Shown here piece by piece: positions 7,884-14,812 of a DNA stretch of 29,049 nt. The translations under genes were made by a program, and so were the position numbers. The DNA is taken from assembly GCA_009774395.1 (NCBI GenBank), contig VSNQ01000048.1:1-29049 (forward strand), given 5' to 3'. Positions within the stretch are counted from its first letter, which is position 1. Every line of letters starts with the position of its first letter. The notes beneath the pieces were generated by a model that was not told where the DNA came from, made no database searches, and saw only the letters and a program-made list of their open reading frames with translations. The DNA is from Lachnospiraceae bacterium. Lineage in GTDB: Bacteria > Bacillota > Clostridia > Lachnospirales > Lachnospiraceae.

Positions 7884-8108
7884 TTAGTGGCCGCCAGGAT
7901 ATTCTGTAAAATACATAGCTAAAAGTTCTTTAATATATTGTGTTCCTATTGCAATATCCCTGTCAAAGTGGTAAGCCAGACGCAGTTTTTTATCCTCTGA
8001 AATAATATGGATAACGGGACTGCGCCAGTCAGTGCCTTCCTCCCGAATATACCAGTAATAATTTTTTCCTTCAAACGTCAATTTTCGTTTTCTTTTTGTT
8101 GCAATCAT
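7884..8108 (-). CDS. Small hypothetical protein
   Basis: 74 aa, not recognised. The N-terminus is basic (TKRKRK) and the rest looks like a compact beta domain with several aromatic residues (NYYWYIREEG), ending in a helix. No membrane segment or Cys. It is supported as a gene by the ribosome site AAAGGAG five nt before ATG and an extended -10 (TGATATAAT, 8152-8144). Similar AT-rich sequences (GATAAAT..ATTATATC) lie on both sides of the gene. It stands alone between repeat-rich gaps; no function can be inferred. Confidence 0.65.
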   Translation of the reverse strand: MIATKRKRKLTFEGKNYYWYIREEGTDWRSPVIHIISEDKKLRLAYHFDRDIAIGTQYIKELLAMYFTEYPGGH

Positions 8109-8170
8109 GACAACTCCTTTTATACTTGCAAATGATAAATTTCATTATATCATTCAAAATAAATACACTT

Positions 8171-8252
8171 GTTATACTGAGCGGCAAAAAAATTTGCCGT
8201 TTAGTTGCGCCAGCTGCAAAGCGGCAATTTTCCTATGTGCGGCTGTGCGTAT
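8171..8252. repeat. Dispersed repeat, family A copy 1
   Basis: It contains GTTATACTGAGCGGC, a perfect 7-bp hairpin CGGCAAA/TTTGCCG, and TTGCGCCAGC with AAAGCGGCAA and GGCTGTG blocks. The same blocks recur at 27421-27493, but with the TTATACTGAGCG block at the other end, so the copies look permuted or tandem-derived. Confidence 0.55.
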
Positions 8253-8327
8253 AATCAGCATTATTGGCAAATTTAAGCGATTGTCAATATAAATAAAGTA
8301 TTTGTAATAGAGAATCATTTCTGCATA

Positions 8328-8428
8328 TATAGTAAACGCATTTTGTATCTGCGTTTTGACTTTTTGTAGCTGCTGTGTATTCAATTAGATTTGGATGCAA
8401 AACGCAAAGGTATAATTCGTTTACTATA
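8328..8428. repeat. 101-bp inverted-repeat element
   Basis: Perfect 11-bp ends TATAGTAAACG (8328-8338) and CGTTTACTATA (8418-8428), with an inner pair GCGTTTTG/CAAAACGC. No coding potential. It lies just upstream of the marR promoter and may be a small MITE. Confidence 0.6.
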
Positions 8429-8493
8429 AGTATAGTAATTTATATGCAGATAGTCAAGCTTAATAGATCAATACTGCAATCTAAATATTTTTA

Positions 8494-8542
8494 TTGACAT
8501 TTGTATGATTTCGGACTATAATCAACAGTACGAAATCGTACA
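8494..8542 (+). promoter_or_regulatory. Consensus promoter with two MarR-type palindromes
   Basis: TTGACA (8494-8499), 17-nt spacer and TATAAT (8517-8522) are perfect consensus. A perfect palindrome GTACGA-AA-TCGTAC (8528-8541) sits right after the -10. A degenerate copy GTATGATTTCGGAC (8503-8516) fills the spacer 25 bp upstream. Repression by the MarR protein encoded next is the natural reading. Confidence 0.85.
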
Positions 8543-8592
8543 ATAATTTGATAGATATATATTGCTTTCAGCAAGAGATGGGAGTGGAAATG

Positions 8593-9066
8593 ATGGATAA
8601 TGTTTCAAAAGAATTAAAACGTTATAATTATTTATTTGGTGAAACAGGTGCGGCATATCATGAAATGTATTTAAAACTGGGAATGTCGGACAGTGCAGGC
8701 ATGATTCTTTATGCTATTTTGGAGAGTGGCGATCGCCGCCTGTTAAAGGAAATCTGCCGTTTTACGGGATTAAATAAACAGACAATTAATTCCGCAATCC
8801 GTAAATTGGAAGCGGAGGGGATTGTTTACTTGGAGATGGCTGGAGCGAAGAATAAAGTGGTGTGTTTGACCGAGAAGGGCAAAAAACTGGCGGGGCGGAC
8901 AGCGGGGCGCGTTTTGCAGGCGGAAAATGAAATTTTTGCTTCGTGGGCGCAGGAAGATGTAGAAAAATATCTGGAATTAACAGAAAAATTTTTACAGGCA
9001 TTAAAAGAAAAGGCAAAAGTTATACAAGGAGGAAATGACAATGCGGATTATAACAATCAGCCGTGA
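8593..9066 (+). CDS. MarR-family transcriptional regulator
   Basis: 157 aa from ATG 8593; the neighbouring ATG at 8590 is equally possible, with GGAG 5-8 nt upstream. Further-upstream in-frame starts lack a ribosome site and would run into the operator. The winged helix spans about 35-100, with RLLKEICRFTGLNKQTINSA as recognition region and EKGKKLAG as wing, flanked by dimerisation helices. MarR dimers bind palindromes such as those found in its own promoter and release DNA on ligand binding. It is first in a three-gene operon and overlaps the next gene by 26 bp, so it likely autorepresses the operon including the MATE pump. Confidence 0.92.
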   Translation: MDNVSKELKRYNYLFGETGAAYHEMYLKLGMSDSAGMILYAILESGDRRLLKEICRFTGLNKQTINSAIRKLEAEGIVYLEMAGAKNKVVCLTEKGKKLAGRTAGRVLQAENEIFASWAQEDVEKYLELTEKFLQALKEKAKVIQGGNDNADYNNQP

Positions 9067-9673
9067 GTTTGGAAGCGGCGGAAGGGAACTGGGAAAACGG
9101 CTTGCTGATTTGCTGAAATTTGATTATTACGATAAGGAAATTATCGAAGCGGCTGCGGCGAGCAAAGGTTTAGATAAAAGTTATGCAGAAGCAATTATGG
9201 AAAATTCCGCAAATAAAAATATGCTGCTTCATTTCCGACAGTCTTTTGTGGGAAGTACCATGGGGCAGATGACATTGCAAAAAACACAGACAAATCTACT
9301 GTTAGAGCAGAAAAAGGTGATTGAGGAGATTGCAAAATTGGGGCGTGACTGCGTAATAATCGGGCGCAATGCAGATGTCTTGTTAAAGGCATATCAACCG
9401 TTTAATCTATTTGTGTGTGCAGATATGCAGGCAAAAATTAGGCGTTGTATGGAGCGTGCGCAGGAGGAAGAAAGGCTGACTAATCGGGAGATAGAACGGA
9501 AAATTCGCAGTGTTGATAAAAGCCGCCAGCAGACAAGGGAGATTATAACAGGAAGCCGCTGGGGAGAACGAAGCGGCTATCATCTTACGGTGAATACAAC
9601 CGATTGGGATATTAAAGCCCTTGTTCCAGCCGTTGCAGACTTTGCAAATAGGTGGTTTTCGCAGATTAAATAA
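9041..9673 (+). CDS. Cytidylate kinase-like protein (Cytidylate_kin2 type)
   Basis: 210 aa. ATG 9041 is preferred over 9035 because AAGGAGG (9026-9032) is 8 nt before the former and only 2 nt before the latter. The start RIITISREFGSGGRELGKRL is the variant P-loop (GSGGRELG, residues 11-18) of the cytidylate kinase-like family. It is followed by the Y-Y-D-K-E segment and a late Arg-rich lid (RRCMERAQEEERLTNREIERK). Whether it phosphorylates CMP or a different small molecule is unknown, and housekeeping Cmk is normally a separate gene. It is sandwiched between marR and MATE in one transcript, which suggests a role in resistance or nucleotide-linked signalling, but that is inference. Confidence 0.85.
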   Translation: MRIITISREFGSGGRELGKRLADLLKFDYYDKEIIEAAAASKGLDKSYAEAIMENSANKNMLLHFRQSFVGSTMGQMTLQKTQTNLLLEQKKVIEEIAKLGRDCVIIGRNADVLLKAYQPFNLFVCADMQAKIRRCMERAQEEERLTNREIERKIRSVDKSRQQTREIITGSRWGERSGYHLTVNTTDWDIKALVPAVADFANRWFSQIK

Positions 9674-9702
9674 TGAATTAGGTATAAAGGTGATAGAAAA
9701 AC

Positions 9703-11040
9703 ATGAAGAAAAATAGTATTCAATTATCGGATCATTTTAATTTTGGACGTTTAATACGCTTTACTTTTCCTTCTATTTTAATGTTGGTTTTTACGTCTGT
9801 TTATAGCGTAGTAGATGGATTTTTCGTATCCAATTTTGTGGGGAAAACACCGTTTGCGGCAGTTAATTTTATTATGCCTCTGTTAATGATTTTTGGCTGC
9901 GTGGGCTTTATGTTTGGTACTGGCGGCGGCGCGTTAATCGCGAAAACTATGGGGGAGGGTGACAGAAAAAAGGCAAATGAATTATTTTCTCTAATCGTTT
10001 ATGCAGCAACAGTCTGTGGTATTTTCATAGCAGTGTTTGGATTTATTTTTATTCGTCCGATTGCTATGCTAATGGGAGCTGCTGGGGAATTATTAGACAA
10101 CAGTGTTATCTATGGAAGGTTTTTGTTAGCTGCGATTCCATTTTATATTTTGCAGTATGAGTTTCAATGTCTGTTTGCAACTGCTGAAAAACCAAAGCTG
10201 GGATTATACATAACCATTGCAGCAGGCGTTGCCAATATGGTATTGGATGCACTATTTGTCGCTGTTTTTCAATGGGGATTGATAGGCGCAGCAGCGGCAA
10301 CCGCAATCAGTCAATTTGTTGGAGGAGTAGTTCCGCTTATCTATTTTGGGCGTAAAAATAGCAGTTATCTGCGGCTGGTAAAATGTAAAATCGACGTGCC
10401 GGCGCTTTTAAAAGCCTGTGCAAATGGTTCTTCGGAATTAATGAGTAATATATCTATGTCGCTTGTGGGAATGCTTTTTAATATACAATTAATTAAATAT
10501 GCAGGTGAGAATGGTATTGCTGCATATGGTGTTTTAATGTATGTGAGTATGATTTTTCAAGCAATATTTATTGGTTATTCTGTTGGTGGTGCACCGATTA
10601 TCGGATATCATTACGGGGCGCAGAATTACGAAGAGTTAAAAAATTTGCGTAGAAAAAGTACGATTTTAATAGGAATTTTTTCGATTGTAATGTTTACTGC
10701 TGGACAGATACTGGCGCGTCCGTTTGCCTTGATATTTGTAAGCTATGACGTGGAACTTTTGGAAATGACAGCGTATGCGTTTCGTATATTTTCATTTTCT
10801 TTCTTAATGTCAGGGTTTGCAATATTTGGATCTTCTTTCTTTACAGCGCTCAATGACGGGCTGACTTCTGCACTAATTTCATTTTTCCGTACATTGGTTT
10901 TTCAGTGCACAGCCGTGCTGACATTTCCTTTGATATGGGGCTTAGATGGAATATGGTGGTCGGTTGTTGCAGCGGAAGTAATGGCAGTGATACTGACGTT
11001 ATTGTTTTTGTTGGGGAAAAGGAAAAAATATCATTACTAA
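9703..11040 (+). CDS. MATE-family efflux pump
   Basis: 445 aa, the usual length, with twelve predicted helices. FPSILMLVFTSVYSVVDGFF near the start and NGSSELMSNISMSLVG at mid-protein mark the two MATE halves. It is paralogous to the pump at 4559-6067, but the loop after YHYGAQNYEELKN has no insert, giving an internal reference. Ribosome site AAAGGTG. Third gene of the MarR-controlled operon, 29 nt after the kinase-like gene, and followed by a terminator. Substrate unknown. Confidence 0.93.
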   Translation: MKKNSIQLSDHFNFGRLIRFTFPSILMLVFTSVYSVVDGFFVSNFVGKTPFAAVNFIMPLLMIFGCVGFMFGTGGGALIAKTMGEGDRKKANELFSLIVYAATVCGIFIAVFGFIFIRPIAMLMGAAGELLDNSVIYGRFLLAAIPFYILQYEFQCLFATAEKPKLGLYITIAAGVANMVLDALFVAVFQWGLIGAAAATAISQFVGGVVPLIYFGRKNSSYLRLVKCKIDVPALLKACANGSSELMSNISMSLVGMLFNIQLIKYAGENGIAAYGVLMYVSMIFQAIFIGYSVGGAPIIGYHYGAQNYEELKNLRRKSTILIGIFSIVMFTAGQILARPFALIFVSYDVELLEMTAYAFRIFSFSFLMSGFAIFGSSFFTALNDGLTSALISFFRTLVFQCTAVLTFPLIWGLDGIWWSVVAAEVMAVILTLLFLLGKRKKYHY

Positions 11041-11044
11041 TACC

Positions 11045-11080
11045 AAAAACTCCCGACAAGTTATAATGTGGGAGTTTTAT
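11045..11080 (+). terminator. Terminator of the marR operon
   Basis: Stem AAAACTCCC/GGGAGTTTT (11046-11054 with 11070-11078), 15-nt loop with a small inner pairing, ending in TTTTAT. Confidence 0.75.
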
Positions 11081-11098
11081 ATAGGTAGGGATATCCTA

Positions 11099-11128
11099 TA
11101 ACAGTTCAGCAAGGCTGGACTGTTGTTA
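11099..11128. repeat. Hairpin of the AACAGTTCAG repeat family
   Basis: AACAGTTCAG (11100-11109) pairs with CTGGACTGTT (11115-11124) across a 5-nt loop. The same core recurs at 18606, 18732, 18812 (as GTAACAGTTCGG), 27690 and 27814. It lies between the convergent MATE and ferritin genes. Confidence 0.55.
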
Positions 11129-11181
11129 TTGAATGCATTTTTTAACATTTATTTGATTTAAAACAATGTACAATACTAAAA

Positions 11182-11691
11182 TTATAACGTCAGCGAAGGC
11201 GCAGTATATACACGTGCTGCCAATTCACTGTTTAGCATATAAAGGCTTCGCGCATCATCACCGAAAAGTTCCATGCGGGTGATCTGATCCATAGAATTTT
11301 TTTCTTCTTCGCCTTGCTCTTTGACAAACCAGTCTAAAAACTGTGTGGTACGGAAATCTTTGTCTTCGTGTGCTGCCTCATAAATTGTGTTAATCAGAGA
11401 AGTAACATATTGTTCATGTTCAAGACCAGCTTTTAATGGGTCAGTTAATGTTACAAATGTTTTATCTGGTTTGGCGATTGCTTCCAATGTTACTTCTACG
11501 CCGTTATTTTGCAAATAGCGATACATGAGCATTGCGTGATCTTGTTCTTCTTTTGCCTGAATTTCATACCAGTTTGCAAAACCATCAAGCCCTTTGCGCG
11601 TATAAAAATTTGCAATATCAAGATAAAGATATGCAGAATAAAATTCCTTATTTATTTGTTCATTTAATAAAGTTGCTACCTTATGATTCAT
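11182..11691 (-). CDS. ftnA: Bacterial non-haem ferritin
   Basis: 169 aa, a four-helix bundle iron-storage protein that oxidises Fe(II) and stores it in a 24-mer shell. Ferroxidase ligands expected from E. coli FtnA are present: E16, E49, H52, E93, Q126 and E129 (one residue earlier than E. coli numbering). No haem-binding Met of bacterioferritin is evident. Ribosome site AGGAGG 8 nt before ATG. It is monocistronic with its own promoter; no clear Fur or PerR box was recognised. Role: iron storage and oxidative-stress protection. Confidence 0.95.
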   Translation of the reverse strand: MNHKVATLLNEQINKEFYSAYLYLDIANFYTRKGLDGFANWYEIQAKEEQDHAMLMYRYLQNNGVEVTLEAIAKPDKTFVTLTDPLKAGLEHEQYVTSLINTIYEAAHEDKDFRTTQFLDWFVKEQGEEEKNSMDQITRMELFGDDARSLYMLNSELAARVYTAPSLTL

Positions 11692-11738
11692 AGATGAAAC
11701 CTCCTAAAAAAGTGTATTTTTATGTAAAATTCAAATAT

Positions 11739-11767
11739 ATTTTATTCTTTTATTCAAAATTTTGCAA
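11739..11767 (-). promoter_or_regulatory. Ferritin promoter
   Basis: Minus strand TTGCAA (11767-11762), 17-nt spacer, TAAAAT (11744-11739), about 50 nt before the ATG. Confidence 0.6.
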
Positions 11768-11904
11768 TTAAAATTTTATGAAGTATATTTTTCCCATCAG
11801 ACATTTGTAAAATGCATTAATGATTGGCGCAAATTTAAAGATTGCTGGAATCGCTTATATTACTAGTACACCGTTTCCTTAATTCTTGGATACAAAGTGA
11901 TAGA

Positions 11905-11972
11905 TAGTTGTATCAGTACAAGGCGGAGGAAGGAAGCGATGCGGTGGCATCGTTGACCGACGACAACGATGC
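11905..11972. repeat. Dispersed repeat, family B copy 1, with perfect hairpin
   Basis: Bases 11905-11957 align with 27509-27557, sharing CAAG.CG..GGA, GATG.G and GGCATCGTT blocks. The copy ends in a perfect 9-bp hairpin GCATCGTTG/CAACGATGC (11947-11955 with 11964-11972), loop 8 nt. GC content is clearly above the surroundings. No ORF. The rest of the 406-bp ferritin-to-12098 gap holds the two promoters and AT-rich sequence. Confidence 0.5.
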
Positions 11973-12041
11973 AAATAGCGAGTGCTTGGTATATGAGAAA
12001 TAAAACGTGATACAATCAATGTTTTATTATAATTGTTTTGC

Positions 12042-12070
12042 TTGCTATTCAATGGAATCATTGCTATAAT
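12042..12070 (+). promoter_or_regulatory. Promoter of the acidic hypothetical gene
   Basis: TTGCTA (12042-12047), 17-nt spacer, TATAAT (12065-12070), 27 nt before the ATG. Confidence 0.6.
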
Positions 12071-12097
12071 AGCAGAAACGAATGTAGGAGGTTATAG

Positions 12098-12802
12098 ATG
12101 TTGACAGACAAAACAGTAGAGATTTTAACGGAGCGGTATCAAAAGAAGGATATGGAGATTTGGCTGAAGAAAGAGCAATTTCAGTCATTGTTTCTTGAGG
12201 CGGTGAAAGATTATTTTCCGAAATTAAAGCAACGATATGCAGAGCAGACGATTTATGGCATTTCATTTGAGATTGGGAACACCATACAGAAAGTATATTA
12301 TGATAGCTTTAAGACGCAGGTTTACTTTAATACAGAAGAAGATTATCAGGAAAATATCGAGGACTGTGAGAAGGAAGAAGAAAGTTATTATCGTTTTGAG
12401 GCATGGGCAGAGTGGAACGTGGAATGCGCGCAAACGTCTTTGTTTGAAAAAATGGAGGAATATTTAGAGCAAAATAGTTTGTATATGTGCTCTAGTATTA
12501 CCGAAAAGGATAAGGACAAGCTGGAGGAAGCAGCCTTTGAATGGTATTATGAAAATACATTAGAATTTGAGGAAGCTTTTGAGGACGAAGCAGAGCAGAT
12601 TCGTATGTGGGCAGCAGAAGCATTGGGAAAACTGCGTAAAGAAGGTTTCTGGGAGCAGCAGGGCAGTGCCAAAATCTATGTAATTCCGTTTGGCGGCGAA
12701 GACGATATTGAATCAGAGGAATTATTAGAAACATATCATATTATGGACGCAGGCTGTCATGGTACAGAATATGAGGAATATATAGCCTCGCTGGATGTAT
12801 GA
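12098..12802 (+). CDS. Acidic hypothetical protein, possibly DUF4303-like
   Basis: 234 aa, very rich in Glu/Asp and aromatic residues, no signal peptide or membrane helix. The order YGISFEIGN, an NTEEDYQ segment and YRFEAWAEWN recalls DUF4303 proteins (a strand followed by NTEEGY and an aromatic-EW box), but I cannot confirm membership. Ribosome site AGGAGG 6 nt before ATG and a good promoter make it a real gene. It is a single gene between ferritin and a fold-back element. Some DUF4303 proteins sit in polymorphic-toxin immunity loci; there is no toxin partner here, so no function is proposed. Confidence 0.8.
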   Translation: MLTDKTVEILTERYQKKDMEIWLKKEQFQSLFLEAVKDYFPKLKQRYAEQTIYGISFEIGNTIQKVYYDSFKTQVYFNTEEDYQENIEDCEKEEESYYRFEAWAEWNVECAQTSLFEKMEEYLEQNSLYMCSSITEKDKDKLEEAAFEWYYENTLEFEEAFEDEAEQIRMWAAEALGKLRKEGFWEQQGSAKIYVIPFGGEDDIESEELLETYHIMDAGCHGTEYEEYIASLDV

Positions 12803-12834
12803 TAGAACGATATAAAAAAGGCGGGAAGTCGGTA

Positions 12835-12991
12835 AGGAACTGTCAATAAATAACGCATCAATTTGACTTGTATAAATGTCCATCTGCAGCATCAGATAAT
12901 CTTAATGTAGCCCGCTACGCCCGCGATTATCTTCTTTGCAACTGAACATTTATACGGCGTCAAATTAACAAGTTATTTTTTGACAATTCCT
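12835..12991. mobile_element. Fold-back MITE (family C)
   Basis: Ends AGGAACTGTCAATAAATAAC (12835-12854) and its inverse (12972-12991) match at 18 of 20 positions. Inner sequences are also palindromic (ATTTGAC, TATAAATGT, GATAATC pairs), so the whole 157 bp folds back. No ORF. Each outward end carries TTGACA, a -35-like hexamer; the right end points at the S66 gene 30 bp away. An identical 20-bp end occurs at 23774-23793. The transposase must be elsewhere. Confidence 0.75.
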
Positions 12992-13022
12992 AAGAATAAG
13001 ATTTTCTGAGTAGGGGGTGTAT

Positions 13023-13904
13023 ATGGAAACAAAACGAAAAAAAGCAGGTATTGTATGCTGCTCTAATGGGCAGCGGGTAAATTATGCCGAAAAAATTAGG
13101 GCGTTAGAAGAAACACTTCGTATAATCGGCATAGAAGCAGTATTCAGCCCCTATATTTATGAAAGAGAAAATGTTTATAGTGCAACGGCTATTGAGCGTG
13201 CCAAGGCGCTTATGGACTTCTATCAAAACGACGAAATCACAGAAATATTTGATATTTCTGGCGGTGATATTGCGAATGGTATCTTGCCGTATTTGGACTA
13301 TTCCGTGATAGCTAATTGTACGAAAAGATTCTGGGGATACAGCGATTTAACTACAATTATCAATGCAATTTACGCAAAGACGAAGAAAGTTTCAGTGCTG
13401 TACCAAGTACGAAATTTAATTTATGACCATTGCAGGCAACAATGTGCTGATTTTCAAAATACGTTAATAGATCAGGGAACTGCTTTGTTTCAATGGGAAT
13501 ATATTTTTGTGCAGGGACAATTAATGGAGGGATGTGTAGTTGGTGGAAATATCCGTTGCTTTTTAAAGCTGGCAGGCACAGAATATATGCCAGATTTACA
13601 GGATAAAATACTACTACTGGAAGCCTATTCGGGAACCGTTGCGCAAATGGAAACGTATCTTTGTCAGCTCCAGCAGCTAGGGGCTTTTCAGAAAATTGCC
13701 GGAATTTTGCTGGGAACTTTTACACAGATGGAAGCAGAAGCGTGTCAGCCGACAATGGAAATGCTTGTAAAAAAATTAGCCGGAAAGCATCTGCCTATTG
13801 CGGTGACACATAAAATTGGGCATGGAACAGATGCAAAGGCTATTGTAATTGGAGCGCATCTGCGGTTAGAAAAAAATAATGAATGCAGTGGATATAAACT
13901 TTAA
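13023..13904 (+). CDS. S66-family peptidase (LD-carboxypeptidase / MccF-like)
   Basis: 293 aa from ATG 13023 (AGGGGG 5 nt upstream); a GTG at 13017 is part of that site. The Ser-Glu-His triad of family S66 is visible: S107 in WGYSD, E200 in LLLEAYSG, and H267 in IGHGTDAKAI. LdcA members trim the terminal D-Ala from muropeptide tetrapeptides in the cytoplasm, while MccF members cleave processed microcin C-like nucleotide-peptide antibiotics. The sequence alone does not separate the two; length and absence of a signal peptide fit either. No clear promoter apart from the MITE end upstream. Ends at a probable bidirectional terminator. Confidence 0.88.
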   Translation: METKRKKAGIVCCSNGQRVNYAEKIRALEETLRIIGIEAVFSPYIYERENVYSATAIERAKALMDFYQNDEITEIFDISGGDIANGILPYLDYSVIANCTKRFWGYSDLTTIINAIYAKTKKVSVLYQVRNLIYDHCRQQCADFQNTLIDQGTALFQWEYIFVQGQLMEGCVVGGNIRCFLKLAGTEYMPDLQDKILLLEAYSGTVAQMETYLCQLQQLGAFQKIAGILLGTFTQMEAEACQPTMEMLVKKLAGKHLPIAVTHKIGHGTDAKAIVIGAHLRLEKNNECSGYKL

Positions 13905-13927
13905 ATTTTCTTGATATAGTCTGCATT
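13882..13927. terminator. Bidirectional terminator between S66 and sortase genes
   Basis: AATGCAG (13882-13888) and CTGCATT (13921-13927) form the base of a stem with weak inner ATAT pairing. The plus side is followed by TTTTC and the minus side by a run of T, fitting convergent genes. Confidence 0.5.
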
Positions 13928-13942
13928 GCTTTTCTCATGCGA

Positions 13943-14812
13943 CTAGTTTATTCGTTTTGCTACTACAACAAATCTGCCGTCTTCTACATGGTAGGCGCAG
14001 GTGGAGAGTGTTAAAAACGTATCGCCGAACGTTGCTGTCACATCGCTTGTAATCAGTGAAGACGTCATTATATTTTCATAAAAATCCCAAAATTCTGCTT
14101 CCGTATTGGCTTGATAAAATTGATAATACTTAAATACATTTTCATCCTTTTGATAAACCTGTGAATAGAATACTGCCAGAACCTGATAAGTGCGTTCTTC
14201 ATAAAGTGTATGAAATTGAATAAATGGGTGCTCTTGGTAGAATGTCTGTTCTTGATACTGATCTAAATTGCCAAACATGGAACCATCTTTCATATTGTGG
14301 CCATAAATAATAAAATTTGTCGCAGGCGTATTCACATCTGCAATATCCTTAACATATAGGCAGCCATATTTATCTTCTTCTCGATAAAAATTATGGTGTA
14401 AATAATATTCATTGTCATTACATTGCATTACAGGATAGTCAATATTTGTATCTGGTATGGAAAGCCAGCCAATCAAATCTTGATTTTCATTATAAAGTGT
14501 TTGATACTGTTCCAAAATTTCAGGTTTTTGCACAGCGGTTTTGTCAGGGTTATTTTCTGTATGCAAATCTGATGCAGACGCAGATTCCGTAAAATAATTC
14601 TCGGCTGTGGGGATCATATTTTGATTCTCGGTTTGTGTTTGTTCCAGTAAAGGTTGATTTTGGGTTGTTTTTACGGATTGGCTGAGTGTTTTCTGTTGTT
14701 GTTGATGCCGGATAGATAAATAATATGTCTGACCCATTCGGATCAGACATATTATAATTATTATAAGAAGCACTATCCTGACAAACAAAAGTATTGTTTT
14801 CTTTTTGTCCAT
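13943..14812 (-). CDS. srtB: Class B sortase
   Basis: 289 aa. N-terminal membrane anchor (about 8-26), a low-complexity Gln/Thr/Glu linker (about 35-95), then the sortase barrel. Catalytic His172 (IIYGHNMKDGSMF), Cys272 (TLSTCAYHVEDGR) and Arg280 are all present, and the helix between strands 6 and 7 (about 235-252) marks class B. It covalently attaches surface proteins to peptidoglycan by cutting a C-terminal sorting motif. Ribosome site AGGAG 5 nt before ATG lies inside the upstream surface-protein frame, which it overlaps by 40 bp. The adjacent anchor-bearing protein is the obvious substrate. Confidence 0.95.
   Translation of the reverse strand: MDKKKTILLFVRIVLLIIIIICLIRMGQTYYLSIRHQQQQKTLSQSVKTTQNQPLLEQTQTENQNMIPTAENYFTESASASDLHTENNPDKTAVQKPEILEQYQTLYNENQDLIGWLSIPDTNIDYPVMQCNDNEYYLHHNFYREEDKYGCLYVKDIADVNTPATNFIIYGHNMKDGSMFGNLDQYQEQTFYQEHPFIQFHTLYEERTYQVLAVFYSQVYQKDENVFKYYQFYQANTEAEFWDFYENIMTSSLITSDVTATFGDTFLTLSTCAYHVEDGRFVVVAKRIN

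Noticed and set aside
8548..8592. Upstream start for the MarR protein
   Set aside because: Would begin within bases of the operator and needs a TTG without a ribosome site.
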